The notes beneath the pieces were generated by a model, which saw only the letters and a program-made list of their open reading frames with translations, did not search any database and was not told the DNA's origin. From assembly GCA_041623895.1 (NCBI GenBank), contig JBFJVZ010000068.1, positions 1 to 22,182 on the forward strand: 22,182 nucleotides of DNA, given 5' to 3'. This document shows, one piece after another, positions 15,569 through 22,182 of the stretch. Numbering within the stretch: position 1 is the first letter of the stretch; every line of letters starts with the position of its first letter. The stretch comes from JBFJVZ01 sp041623895 (lineage in GTDB: Bacteria; Planctomycetota; Planctomycetia; Pirellulales; Pirellulaceae). The translations under genes were made by a program, and so were the position numbers.

Positions 15569-18001
15569 TCACTCCTCCGCCAGTTCAAACAGCGGGCTGG
15601 CGACTCCGTTTTTGTCGACTTGCCAGGGCGTCCAGACGATGATTGGGGGTTCAGCCTTGAGGTCGCTTTTGCGGGGCGGTATCTGGCTGGATTCAAGCTT
15701 GACGTTTTCCGGATCGTATTGCTCGGTCAGCTTGTCGATCTCTTCGCGCAGTTCGTTTTCCAAATCCTGCAGGTCGTCTTGCAGCAGCTTGACGGACTGT
15801 TCGGCGCGGGCGATGTCGCCGTGCTGTTGTGACGCGCGGCCGACTCCGCGGGCCGCTGTGCTCATGCCTGTTCGCCGACCACCGACGAAGGCTCCCAGAA
15901 TGGATGAACCCACCGACAGGATTGATGACCAGCGCGCCTGTTCGTACTGGGCTTGTTCGCGGGCGACACGATCTTCAGCCGTTTGAATCTTCTTTTCCAG
16001 TGACTTGATTTTAGCTTCGTATTTGTCGCGCAGCTTCTCGGTCTCCAAGTCTCGCTGCTCGCGAAGCTGTTGGCCAAAGAAGACCTTCGCTTCCGCTTCT
16101 GTGCAACCGCCCGGCGCGTAACCGTTTACCAGCGGCGATTTGTACAAGGTCAAATAAGAATTGCGATACAAATAATCTTTGAACTGTTTGGCGTAGCTGC
16201 GGAATTTGCCTTTACTGAGCAGTTCATCAGGTAAATCACTCCATCCGTAATCCGGCTCAGGCTCGTCCAGCAGTTCCACATCGGGTGAAACCGGCTCGCT
16301 CTGGCCCCAGGGATCGTCGGGCCAACCGCGGCCACAGCGAATCAATCGCTTTGTGTCCAACCAGGTATCCAAGTCGGCCGATGATTTGGAAAAGTGCATT
16401 GAACCTTGGCAGTACAACCCGGGGCGATAAATCAATTTGGTGTTTTCATCGGGAGCTTCGTGTGCGGCCATGAATCGCTCGTCGACCCCGGAGGGAACCA
16501 CAGGACGCGCAGCAGCTTCCGGTTCCGACTTGACCGACTCGTTTGACTCAGCGCGTTTGGCCTTGGCTTCGGCCTTGCGGTCGGCCATCAGGTGACTGAT
16601 TTGATCGCGCGCCAACGGCCCGGCCAAAAACGACATCGCCCAGCGCGTTTGAAAAATCTGCGGAAAACCGTCGTGCACGTTGTTCATCAAGAACACACGG
16701 TTCCCCAACCCAGCCAACACTTGTTCCATCTCATTGCGGTCGAACTCTTGGCCTGCTTGGGCCGAAGCGCCTTCCAGGCCTTCCAACACGCGGGCCTTAT
16801 CGCGTTCGGTTTGCAAGCGACCCAAAAACCAGGTGCCGATGTTCGACAGTCCTTTGTAATCCAAGTCGACCGGGTTTTGCGTGGCCAAGGTAATGCCCAG
16901 CCCGAATGCTCGCGCTTGCTTGAGCAGCGTCAACATGGGCGGCTTGGTTGGCGGATTGCGAACCGGGGGAAAGTAGCCGGCAACTTCGTCCATGTAGAAC
17001 AACGCCCGTAGCGAACTGGTGCCGGATTGCGTTCGCATCCAAGCCAGTAACTCATTCAGCAAGATCGTGACAAAAAACATCCGCTCGCTATCGTTCAGAT
17101 GCGCAATCGAGAGGATGGAGATCCGCGGCTTGCCTTCGGCGGTATAAAAAAGTTTCTTGATCGAAAGTGTTTCCCCCTCCAGCCATGACGAAAACGCGGG
17201 CGAGGCAAGCAGGTTATTGAGTCTCATCGCCAGCTTGCCGCGGTCACCGGACGACATAAAACTATCCAAGTCGACAACACCCACACGATTGATCGGCGGC
17301 GATTGGATCAAGCGAATCAATTGCGCGATGCCAACGTCGTTGCCGGCCCGCCACTCGTGGTTCAAGATCGAGGAAATCAAAATGTGTTCGGGCGATGTCA
17401 TCGGGTCCGCATCAATCCCCATCAAGGTCAGCAAACCGGAAACCGAACCGGTCACTTTATCGCCCATCAATTCGGAATTTTCACGGGTTTCCGGCGGCGG
17501 CGCATCGAAGCTTCTTAACACGGTTAGCGGCAATCCGATATTGCTGCCAGGTGTGTAGACGGCCACGTCGACGGCGTCTTTCAGCTTTTGAATTCGATCG
17601 GGCGACTGACCCCAGGAGGCGAGACCTTCACGCCACATCGTCGCCGTGCTTTCGGCCAACTCATCCAGCGTCTTGCCTTTGCGGGTCGCTTCTGCCTGCT
17701 CCAGCCAAGGTTTGAAGTCCCCGGGTTGCAAATCGGGGAATGTCAGCAGCAGGTTCGCCAGGTCGCCTTTGGGATCGACGCAGATCGCCGGAATTTTGTC
17801 GATAGCGGCTTCTTCCAAAAGCGAAAGACACAATCCCGTCTTGCCGCTTCCGGTCATGCCCACGCACATCGCGTGCGTGCACAGGTCTTTGGCGTCGTAC
17901 ATCAGCAGGTCGTCACGCAGTTCACCTTGATCAAGATCGTAGAGACGGCCGAGATAGAAGGCGGCGAGTTTTTCAAAAACATCCGGTGACGGTGTGGCCA
18001 T
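15569..18001 (-). CDS. HerA/DUF853-type ATPase with C-terminal coiled coils
   Basis: An 810-residue protein of the HerA/FtsK-like ATPase group. The Walker A motif is GMTGSGKT at 48-55; DPKGDLANLLL follows at 76-86; the Walker B is FYMDEV at 335-340; ARAFGLGITLATQNPVDLDY (363-382) and WFLGRLQTERDKARVLEGL (391-409) match the conserved C-terminal part of the ATPase core. A Glu/Lys-rich linker lies near 480-510. Residues 647-690 and 730-762 are strongly coiled-coil, split by a Gly-rich hydrophobic stretch (SILSVGSSILGAFVGGRRTG, 693-712) that could form a hairpin or membrane-touching loop. There is no NurA, Sir2 or nuclease gene beside it. It may be a DNA- or protein-translocating ring ATPase; planctomycetes often carry such genes, so a housekeeping role is as likely as defence. 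Confidence 0.8.
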   Translation of the reverse strand: MATPSPDVFEKLAAFYLGRLYDLDQGELRDDLLMYDAKDLCTHAMCVGMTGSGKTGLCLSLLEEAAIDKIPAICVDPKGDLANLLLTFPDLQPGDFKPWLEQAEATRKGKTLDELAESTATMWREGLASWGQSPDRIQKLKDAVDVAVYTPGSNIGLPLTVLRSFDAPPPETRENSELMGDKVTGSVSGLLTLMGIDADPMTSPEHILISSILNHEWRAGNDVGIAQLIRLIQSPPINRVGVVDLDSFMSSGDRGKLAMRLNNLLASPAFSSWLEGETLSIKKLFYTAEGKPRISILSIAHLNDSERMFFVTILLNELLAWMRTQSGTSSLRALFYMDEVAGYFPPVRNPPTKPPMLTLLKQARAFGLGITLATQNPVDLDYKGLSNIGTWFLGRLQTERDKARVLEGLEGASAQAGQEFDRNEMEQVLAGLGNRVFLMNNVHDGFPQIFQTRWAMSFLAGPLARDQISHLMADRKAEAKAKRAESNESVKSEPEAAARPVVPSGVDERFMAAHEAPDENTKLIYRPGLYCQGSMHFSKSSADLDTWLDTKRLIRCGRGWPDDPWGQSEPVSPDVELLDEPEPDYGWSDLPDELLSKGKFRSYAKQFKDYLYRNSYLTLYKSPLVNGYAPGGCTEAEAKVFFGQQLREQRDLETEKLRDKYEAKIKSLEKKIQTAEDRVAREQAQYEQARWSSILSVGSSILGAFVGGRRTGMSTAARGVGRASQQHGDIARAEQSVKLLQDDLQDLENELREEIDKLTEQYDPENVKLESSQIPPRKSDLKAEPPIIVWTPWQVDKNGVASPLFELAEE

Positions 18002-18224
18002 TTTGGTTTGTTTTTTGTAATGATTCGACAGGAGTGGAAAGCCGCGATCTTAGCAAATTGTTTGACGATGCGGGGTATGCTTGCGGCTTGCCGACGATGG
18101 CAGGCTGGCCTCTGCTGCGGGGCGATACCCAATCGCGTTGCAAAGGTTTTCGCGCTATCATGTTGATCTCGATCATGTTGATCGCGGATGAAATCGTCGC
18201 ATCAGGAACCAGAGAACGCTCGTC
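18002..18224. other. Divergent intergenic region between HerA-type ATPase and PNP genes
   Basis: These 223 bases separate two genes read outward and must hold both promoters. A tandem repeat at 18157-18183 is the only structure seen. No small gene or RNA was recognised. Confidence 0.6.
18157..18183 (+). repeat. Two tandem copies of ATCATGTTGATC, 15-base period
   Basis: The 12-mer occurs at 18157-18168 and 18172-18183, separated by TCG and followed by GCG, about 40-70 bases before the first purine nucleoside phosphorylase gene. A 15-base period puts the copies on roughly neighbouring faces of the helix. It could be a regulator site, but no regulator is known to fit. Confidence 0.4.
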
Positions 18225-19064
18225 ATGCTCGATTTGTACGACAAGATCCAAGACGCTTCGAAAAAGATACAAAAAGAATTTGGCGCGGCGCCGAAGGTCG
18301 GTATGATCTTGGGCACTGGTCTTGGAGGACTAGTCGACGATATCGCGGTCGAAGCTGCCTTGGATTACAGCGACATCCCACATTTTCCGACTTCGACGGC
18401 AACTAGCCATCGAGGACGGCTGGTATGCGGGCTTTTGGCCGGTGTACCCGTCGTGGCCATGGAGGGCCGTTTTCATTTGTACGAAGGCTATCCACTGAAG
18501 GAAATCACCCTTCCGGTACGCGTCTTTAAGCAGTTGGGGGCCGAGCTTCTGATCGTCAGCAACGCCTGCGGTGGCTTGAATCCATACTATCGCAACGGCG
18601 ACATCATGGTGATTGAAGACCAAATCAACTTGTTGGGCGACAATCCATTAATCGGGATCAACGACGACCGGTTGGGCCCGCGTTTTCCTGACATGTGCGA
18701 ACCGTACGACCAGCAGTGGATCGATCGCACGCAAGACATCGCTCGCGGCGAAGGTATCAACACTCACAAAGGTGTTTTTGTGGCTGTTGCCGGCCCCAAC
18801 TTGGAAACGCGTGCTGAGTATCGGTTCTTACGTACCATCGGCGCCGATGTGGTTGGGATGAGCACCGTTCCGGAAACGATTGTGGCCGTTCATTGCGGAC
18901 TGAAAGTCATTGGGCTCAGTGTGATCACCGACATGTGTTTGCCCGATGCGCTGAAGCCGGCTAACGTTGCGGAGATCATCGCGACCGCGAATCAGGCCGC
19001 CCCCAAACTGCAAGCCATCGTCCGGGGCGTCGTAGCGGAAGCCGGCCAAACAAGAATTGCTTAA
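18225..19064 (+). CDS. Purine nucleoside phosphorylase, variant purine site (Asp and Val)
   Basis: A 279-residue protein of the trimeric PNP/MTAP family, which splits purine nucleosides with phosphate into base and ribose-1-phosphate. Motifs: GMILGTGLGGL at 26-36, GRFHLYEGYP at 81-90, VSNACGGLNP at 111-120, AGPNLETRAEYR at 189-200 and GMSTVPE at 211-217. By alignment to human PNP as I recall it, E194 equals Glu201, but D236 replaces Asn243, and V248 replaces His257. In the human enzyme Asn243 favours 6-oxopurines and His257 contacts the 5'-hydroxyl; Asp at the first place is also found in the related methylthioadenosine phosphorylases. So this copy may accept 6-amino purines or 5'-modified nucleosides. 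It is cytoplasmic, with no signal. A second PNP gene follows after 111 bases. Family is certain; specificity is inferred. Confidence 0.9.
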   Translation: MLDLYDKIQDASKKIQKEFGAAPKVGMILGTGLGGLVDDIAVEAALDYSDIPHFPTSTATSHRGRLVCGLLAGVPVVAMEGRFHLYEGYPLKEITLPVRVFKQLGAELLIVSNACGGLNPYYRNGDIMVIEDQINLLGDNPLIGINDDRLGPRFPDMCEPYDQQWIDRTQDIARGEGINTHKGVFVAVAGPNLETRAEYRFLRTIGADVVGMSTVPETIVAVHCGLKVIGLSVITDMCLPDALKPANVAEIIATANQAAPKLQAIVRGVVAEAGQTRIA

Positions 19065-19175
19065 GCCTGCAGCAGACTTGAGCCAAGTTTCGGAGGCACC
19101 TTCGCCAACAGCGTCTGCAGAGCCTGGTCTTGTTAAGTCTCGATCCTTCGGAACTTTTCCGAGTGCCGCTTCGAC

Positions 19176-20030
19176 ATGTTGCCAAACAAATCCTTGCCAC
19201 CAACCACTGAGTTTGCACTTTCACAGCACCAGCTGTGCGAACAAGCCGTCACCTTGATTCGCTCTCAATGCGACATCATCCCTGACACCGCAATCATTCT
19301 GGGAAGCGGACTTGGTGGTTTGTCGGCAAAGATCGAAAACGCTACCGCCATCAGCTACGACAAGATTCCAGGTTTTGCTCGGTCAACGGTTGGTGGTCAC
19401 GTTGGACAATTAATCGTTGGACAGCTGGCTGGCTGCCCCATCGTTGCCATGGTGGGCCGCTTGCATCGTTACGAAGGCTGGAGCAACGACCAGGTCTCTT
19501 TCCCCGTTCGTGCGATGGGCCGACTGGGCGCCAAGCGATTGATTGTCAGCAATGCCGCCGGTGGTGTCAGTCCAAAACTTGCCGTCGGTGACATTGTGAT
19601 CATTCGGGATCACATCAACTTGATGGGCGGGCGATGGACGTGCAGCGATACAGCTTGGCCACACTCGCCGCTGCACCACGGAGAGATCTATGACAGTCGG
19701 ATGGCGGACATCGCGCGGACAGCGGCCGTGGAACATCGCTTTACTGCCGTCGAGGGAACTTATTTGGCGACTCTGGGCCCGACTTACGAAACCCGCAGCG
19801 AGTATCGCATGATGCGTCGTATTGGGGCTGATGTCGCCGGTATGAGTACGGTTCCGGAAGTATTGGCGGCAACGTCGATTGGGCTAAGGGTGTTGGGTTT
19901 ATCGGTGGTTACGAATGTCGCGAACCCGGATCAGGCGATTAATGCTGACCACGGGGAAGTTCTTGCGGCCGGACAGGCAGCAGCGGTTAAGATGGAAGTT
20001 ATTGTTCGAGCTGTTCTCAGCCAGCAGTGA
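19176..20030 (+). CDS. Purine nucleoside phosphorylase, canonical inosine/guanosine-type site
   Basis: A 284-residue paralogue of the preceding gene, same fold and length. Motifs: AIILGSGLGGL at 39-49, GRLHRYEGW at 94-102, VSNAAGGVSP at 124-133, LGPTYETRSEYR at 200-211 and GMSTVPE at 222-228. Here E205, N247 (in VVTNVANPDQ) and H259 (in NADHGEVLAAG) match human Glu201, Asn243 and His257, so it should prefer inosine and guanosine. The C-terminal HGEVLAAGQAAA also follows the classic enzyme closely. The first 20 residues before the family core are poorly conserved, and the ATG at 19176 is the first suitable start, 111 bases after the previous stop. The tandem pair with unlike active sites points to old duplication and division of substrates. 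Confidence 0.92.
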   Translation: MLPNKSLPPTTEFALSQHQLCEQAVTLIRSQCDIIPDTAIILGSGLGGLSAKIENATAISYDKIPGFARSTVGGHVGQLIVGQLAGCPIVAMVGRLHRYEGWSNDQVSFPVRAMGRLGAKRLIVSNAAGGVSPKLAVGDIVIIRDHINLMGGRWTCSDTAWPHSPLHHGEIYDSRMADIARTAAVEHRFTAVEGTYLATLGPTYETRSEYRMMRRIGADVAGMSTVPEVLAATSIGLRVLGLSVVTNVANPDQAINADHGEVLAAGQAAAVKMEVIVRAVLSQQ

Positions 20031-20112
20031 TCCGAGGATTGACCGACGGAGAACTGCGGCTTGGATCGAATCGAGTTTCCATCCATCACAAGTTTTTCGT
20101 TCTGACACCAGC

Positions 20113-20907
20113 ATGTCACCTGCCGAGTCTGATTTCGCCGATGGAGATTCTTCGCTCGCAGCGTTAAACGATTTCGTTGCCGCGAAAAACCAAAAGGACG
20201 ACGCTGACCACCAATTCGATATGTCCATGCTCTCTGTTGAGCAACTTCATCAGTCGATTCATGAAATCCCGGCGTCGGCCGACGAAGACCGGGTCCGTTT
20301 GCACATCATCGGCGCAAATGGACAACCGGCCGCACTCATGCGATTGAACCATCCGGTCAAGATTCAGGTGGATGGACCGCTGGGGGACTACGCGTTCGCT
20401 TTTAATTCGCAAGCCGATATTCGCATCACGGGATCGGTTGGCCACGGTGTCGGCGAGGGCATGCGAAGCGGTGCGATTCGTGTTCGTGGCAACGCCGGCG
20501 TTGGCGCCGGTGTTGGCATGTCTGGTGGAACGCTGGCTATCTACGGGAACGCCGGCCATCGCTGCGGTGCGGGCATGCGAGGTGGCGGAATTTTTGTCCG
20601 CGGTAGCGTCGGCGATGAAACGGGCATCGGCGCGTTGGGGGGAACCATTGTGATTGGTGGCGACGCCGGCGAGCGACTTGGCGACGCCATGAATAACGTC
20701 ACCGTCTTTATTCGCGGAAAGGCCAAGAGCCTGGCCGAAGGCGTTGCCGAAGCACCGCTCCGAAAACGCGAAGAGGTCCGCTTGGGATTGTTGTTGATTA
20801 ACGCTTCGATCCGGGGCGACGCCAAAGAGTTCCGGCGGATTGTCCCTCAAGTGATCTTGGAAATGGAACGATCCAGACGCGGCGAAATCAACCCCAACTG
20901 GCGGTGA
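20113..20907 (+). CDS. GXGXG-repeat protein, GlxC/MgsB-like (glutamate synthase domain-3 type)
   Basis: The open frame extends back to 19915, but that part overlaps the PNP gene and is not family-like, so the ATG at 20113 is used (264 residues); an ATG at 20221 is also possible. Residues about 80-205 are a right-handed beta-helix of GXGXG repeats (GSVGHGVGEGMRSG at 107-120, GNAGVGAGVGMSGG at 126-139, GNAGHRCGAGMRGG at 145-158, GGDAGERLGDAM at 182-193), followed by RGKAKSLAEGVAE and a helical tail ending FRRIVPQ. The layout, including LSVEQLHQSIHEIP before the repeats, resembles GlxC, the GXGXG subunit of N-methylglutamate synthase, more than FwdC, though FwdC-like is the alternative. It is a structural channel-type domain, not catalytic alone. 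The gene for a distorted FMN-domain partner follows after 21 bases. Confidence 0.75.
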   Translation: MSPAESDFADGDSSLAALNDFVAAKNQKDDADHQFDMSMLSVEQLHQSIHEIPASADEDRVRLHIIGANGQPAALMRLNHPVKIQVDGPLGDYAFAFNSQADIRITGSVGHGVGEGMRSGAIRVRGNAGVGAGVGMSGGTLAIYGNAGHRCGAGMRGGGIFVRGSVGDETGIGALGGTIVIGGDAGERLGDAMNNVTVFIRGKAKSLAEGVAEAPLRKREEVRLGLLLINASIRGDAKEFRRIVPQVILEMERSRRGEINPNWR

Positions 20908-20928
20908 CGTCAACGACAGAAGATCACG

Positions 20929-22044
20929 ATGCAAGACCGCTTATCCCAACTCTATTTCCTGCCGCCGCCGGTAACCACACCGTGGACCGGCGTAGGCACA
21001 CTGTCGGTGGCAACAACCGTCAATCGGAGCGAAGGCCGGGCACTGACCTTGCCGTTACCACTGTTTTGGTATGACCCACGATGGGCGTTGTTGCCGACGG
21101 AGTTGGCCGATGAGCTGGCGGTCGCCGTAAGCGAGCATGATGTTTTGGTTTCGGCACTTCACAGTGATGTCGCCGGACCCGATATCGACCCCGCTTTGTT
21201 CGCCGATCGATCACCCGTCCGGCAGGATGCCGGCGGCGGAAGAGATGATGAAAATGTGGCGATCAAGCCGCGGCCCACATTTCTTCCTCGCATCGTCCCT
21301 TATCGTCCAGAACGTTACGGCTTGAGCCCTGTTGATTTCGATCACGCCACGATCGTTGATGTGCGTTTGATGATGACGCGAGACGTCTCCGGACGATTCG
21401 CTTATTCACCCGAACAAATTGCACGCTGGGAAGCAACGCCCGAAGACGCGCCGCTTGCCGGTGGCGGCTGGGTGCCCGCGGCGACCTTTCCGCCCGATGT
21501 TGAATCGATGGAACATCTGAGTTCTAAATTTGATCAACTCCGTCGGCTTGCTCCCGATGCTGCCATCTTTGCTTCGATGGGCCCGTATCGGATGGAGGAT
21601 GAGTTACCGGGCATCGTGGGAGCAGGACCGGATGGCTTGATCTTGCGATTGGATGAAGTCGATTTGGAAGGCTTGCAGCTCGCCGCACTCACCTGTCGGG
21701 CACGATCGTTGATGAAACAGGCCGGCGGAAAACACTTGCCACTCTGGATCGTTCCGGGCAATATCACTCCTGACGATGCAGCCAAGTTAGTTGCCCTGGG
21801 TGCCGACGGAATCGGCATCGACTCCTGGTGCGATTCGCTAATCGAAGCCTCATTCGGCGAAACCGACGCGTACGGTTACTCCAAACGCCCCAACATGCCC
21901 GCGATCGTCGCAGAATCCCTGCCGGGCATGATCGAACGATTCACGGGCTTGTATCTTTCCTTACAGCGAGTACCAAAAAAAGAACGCTTGGGAAGTTTTA
22001 GTGCCACCTGGGCCAACACGCTTAAGGTGTTGGCGCTGCGTTAG
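20929..22044 (+). CDS. Divergent protein resembling the glutamate synthase FMN-barrel domain
   Basis: A 371-residue cytoplasmic protein. Segments recall the large subunit of glutamate synthase and GlxD/MgsC: PERYGLSPVDFDHATIVDVR at 127-146, matching the P-S-R-Y-G-M region, and LWIVPGNITPDDAAKLVALG (272-291) with GADGIGIDSW at 291-300, matching the barrel strand that carries the GGI-x-SG-x-D-x-x-KAL phosphate-binding signature. Yet the GGI motif is replaced by VPGNI, the 3Fe-4S cysteine cluster is absent (only two cysteines, 256 and 301), and long acidic insertions occur at 97-116 and 158-180. It is probably not a working glutamate synthase. It may be a partner for the GXGXG protein 21 bases upstream, or keep a lost-activity binding role. 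The assignment is by pattern only; a novel family is possible. Confidence 0.55.
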   Translation: MQDRLSQLYFLPPPVTTPWTGVGTLSVATTVNRSEGRALTLPLPLFWYDPRWALLPTELADELAVAVSEHDVLVSALHSDVAGPDIDPALFADRSPVRQDAGGGRDDENVAIKPRPTFLPRIVPYRPERYGLSPVDFDHATIVDVRLMMTRDVSGRFAYSPEQIARWEATPEDAPLAGGGWVPAATFPPDVESMEHLSSKFDQLRRLAPDAAIFASMGPYRMEDELPGIVGAGPDGLILRLDEVDLEGLQLAALTCRARSLMKQAGGKHLPLWIVPGNITPDDAAKLVALGADGIGIDSWCDSLIEASFGETDAYGYSKRPNMPAIVAESLPGMIERFTGLYLSLQRVPKKERLGSFSATWANTLKVLALR

Positions 22045-22182
22045 TGATCGTCGATTGTCGTCCGGCGTTCCGCGTCGGAATGTGAAAACAAAGCGTTCGC
22101 TCGCGGAGAGGCTGTGCATCTATTCGCTGGCAGCGAAAGTACGTCGTCGTTTGCTCCGCAAACGAACGCTTAAGGGAACGAT
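22045..22182. other. Window-end intergenic stretch with several hairpins
   Basis: After the last stop no gene is seen. Possible stems are TTCGCT/AGCGAA (22123-22128 with 22132-22137), an eight-base stem TCGTTTGC/GCAAACGA around a TCC loop (22147-22154 with 22158-22165), and a nine-base pair of arms, AAGCGTTCG at 22091-22099 with CGAACGCTT at 22163-22171, that would compete with it. These could end transcription of the preceding genes, though no T-run follows. Confidence 0.4.

Noticed and set aside
15569..18001. HerA-type ATPase as part of a defence system
   Set aside because: No nuclease, Sir2 or other known HerA partner is adjacent, the neighbours are nucleoside salvage and surface-protein genes, and such ATPases occur outside defence contexts.
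19915..20112. Upstream extension of the GXGXG protein frame
   Set aside because: It overlaps the end of the second PNP gene in another frame and its product is basic and unlike the family; the ATG at 20113 is preferred.
20113..20907. Formylmethanofuran dehydrogenase subunit C (FwdC/FhcC)
   Set aside because: Planctomycetes do have such genes, but no other C1-transfer genes are present here, and the ends of the protein fit GlxC-type better; kept only as an alternative.

Overview
The window looks like a chromosomal segment of a planctomycete, most likely near Rhodopirellula/Pirellulales. The signs are an exported protein with an N-terminal LEDRCLLA-type motif, a GEVED domain and dockerin-like repeats; a formylglycine-type sulfatase; a YHYH/EF-hand protein; and an ECF sigma factor with a single-pass partner lacking a zinc motif. 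Base composition is moderately GC-rich by eye. No rRNA, tRNA, insertion sequence or CRISPR array was recognised. The species is an inference.

Layout. 1-1673 (+): the tail of a glycosyltransferase overlapping a GH130 glycoside phosphorylase/hydrolase. 1751-2209 (-): a decayed fragment joining part of a cation:proton antiporter to the end of a CBS domain. 2378-5159 (+): three genes joined by ATGA overlaps, encoding an unknown soluble protein, a protein with a pseudo-TIR plus a catalytic-type TIR domain, and a SLOG-family nucleotide-binding protein. 5445-12795 (+): a seven-gene run with ECF sigma factor, membrane anti-sigma-like partner, EF-hand metallophosphoesterase, small EF-hand protein, sulfatase, a short exported protein that looks truncated, and a YHYH protein with six EF-hand loops. 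12835-15393 (-): a large exported GEVED/dockerin-like protein. 15569-18001 (-): a HerA/DUF853-type ATPase with coiled coils. 18225-20030 (+): two tandem purine nucleoside phosphorylases with different active-site residues. 20113-22044 (+): a GXGXG protein of the GlxC/MgsB type and a highly divergent protein resembling the glutamate synthase FMN domain.

How the parts fit. The most interesting unit is the TIR/SLOG operon. By analogy with Thoeris (TIR enzyme makes an NAD-derived signal, SLOG protein reads it) it is a candidate nucleotide-signalling immune system, but it has no Sir2, transmembrane or nuclease effector, and its first gene is unrecognised. The sigma-factor run reads as one regulated set of secreted, calcium-binding hydrolases: ten EF-hand loops lie in three of its proteins, and the sulfatase is also a metal enzyme. 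The purine phosphorylase pair suggests split substrate use in nucleoside salvage. The last two genes look like remnants or re-purposed parts of a glutamate synthase / N-methylglutamate synthase type enzyme.
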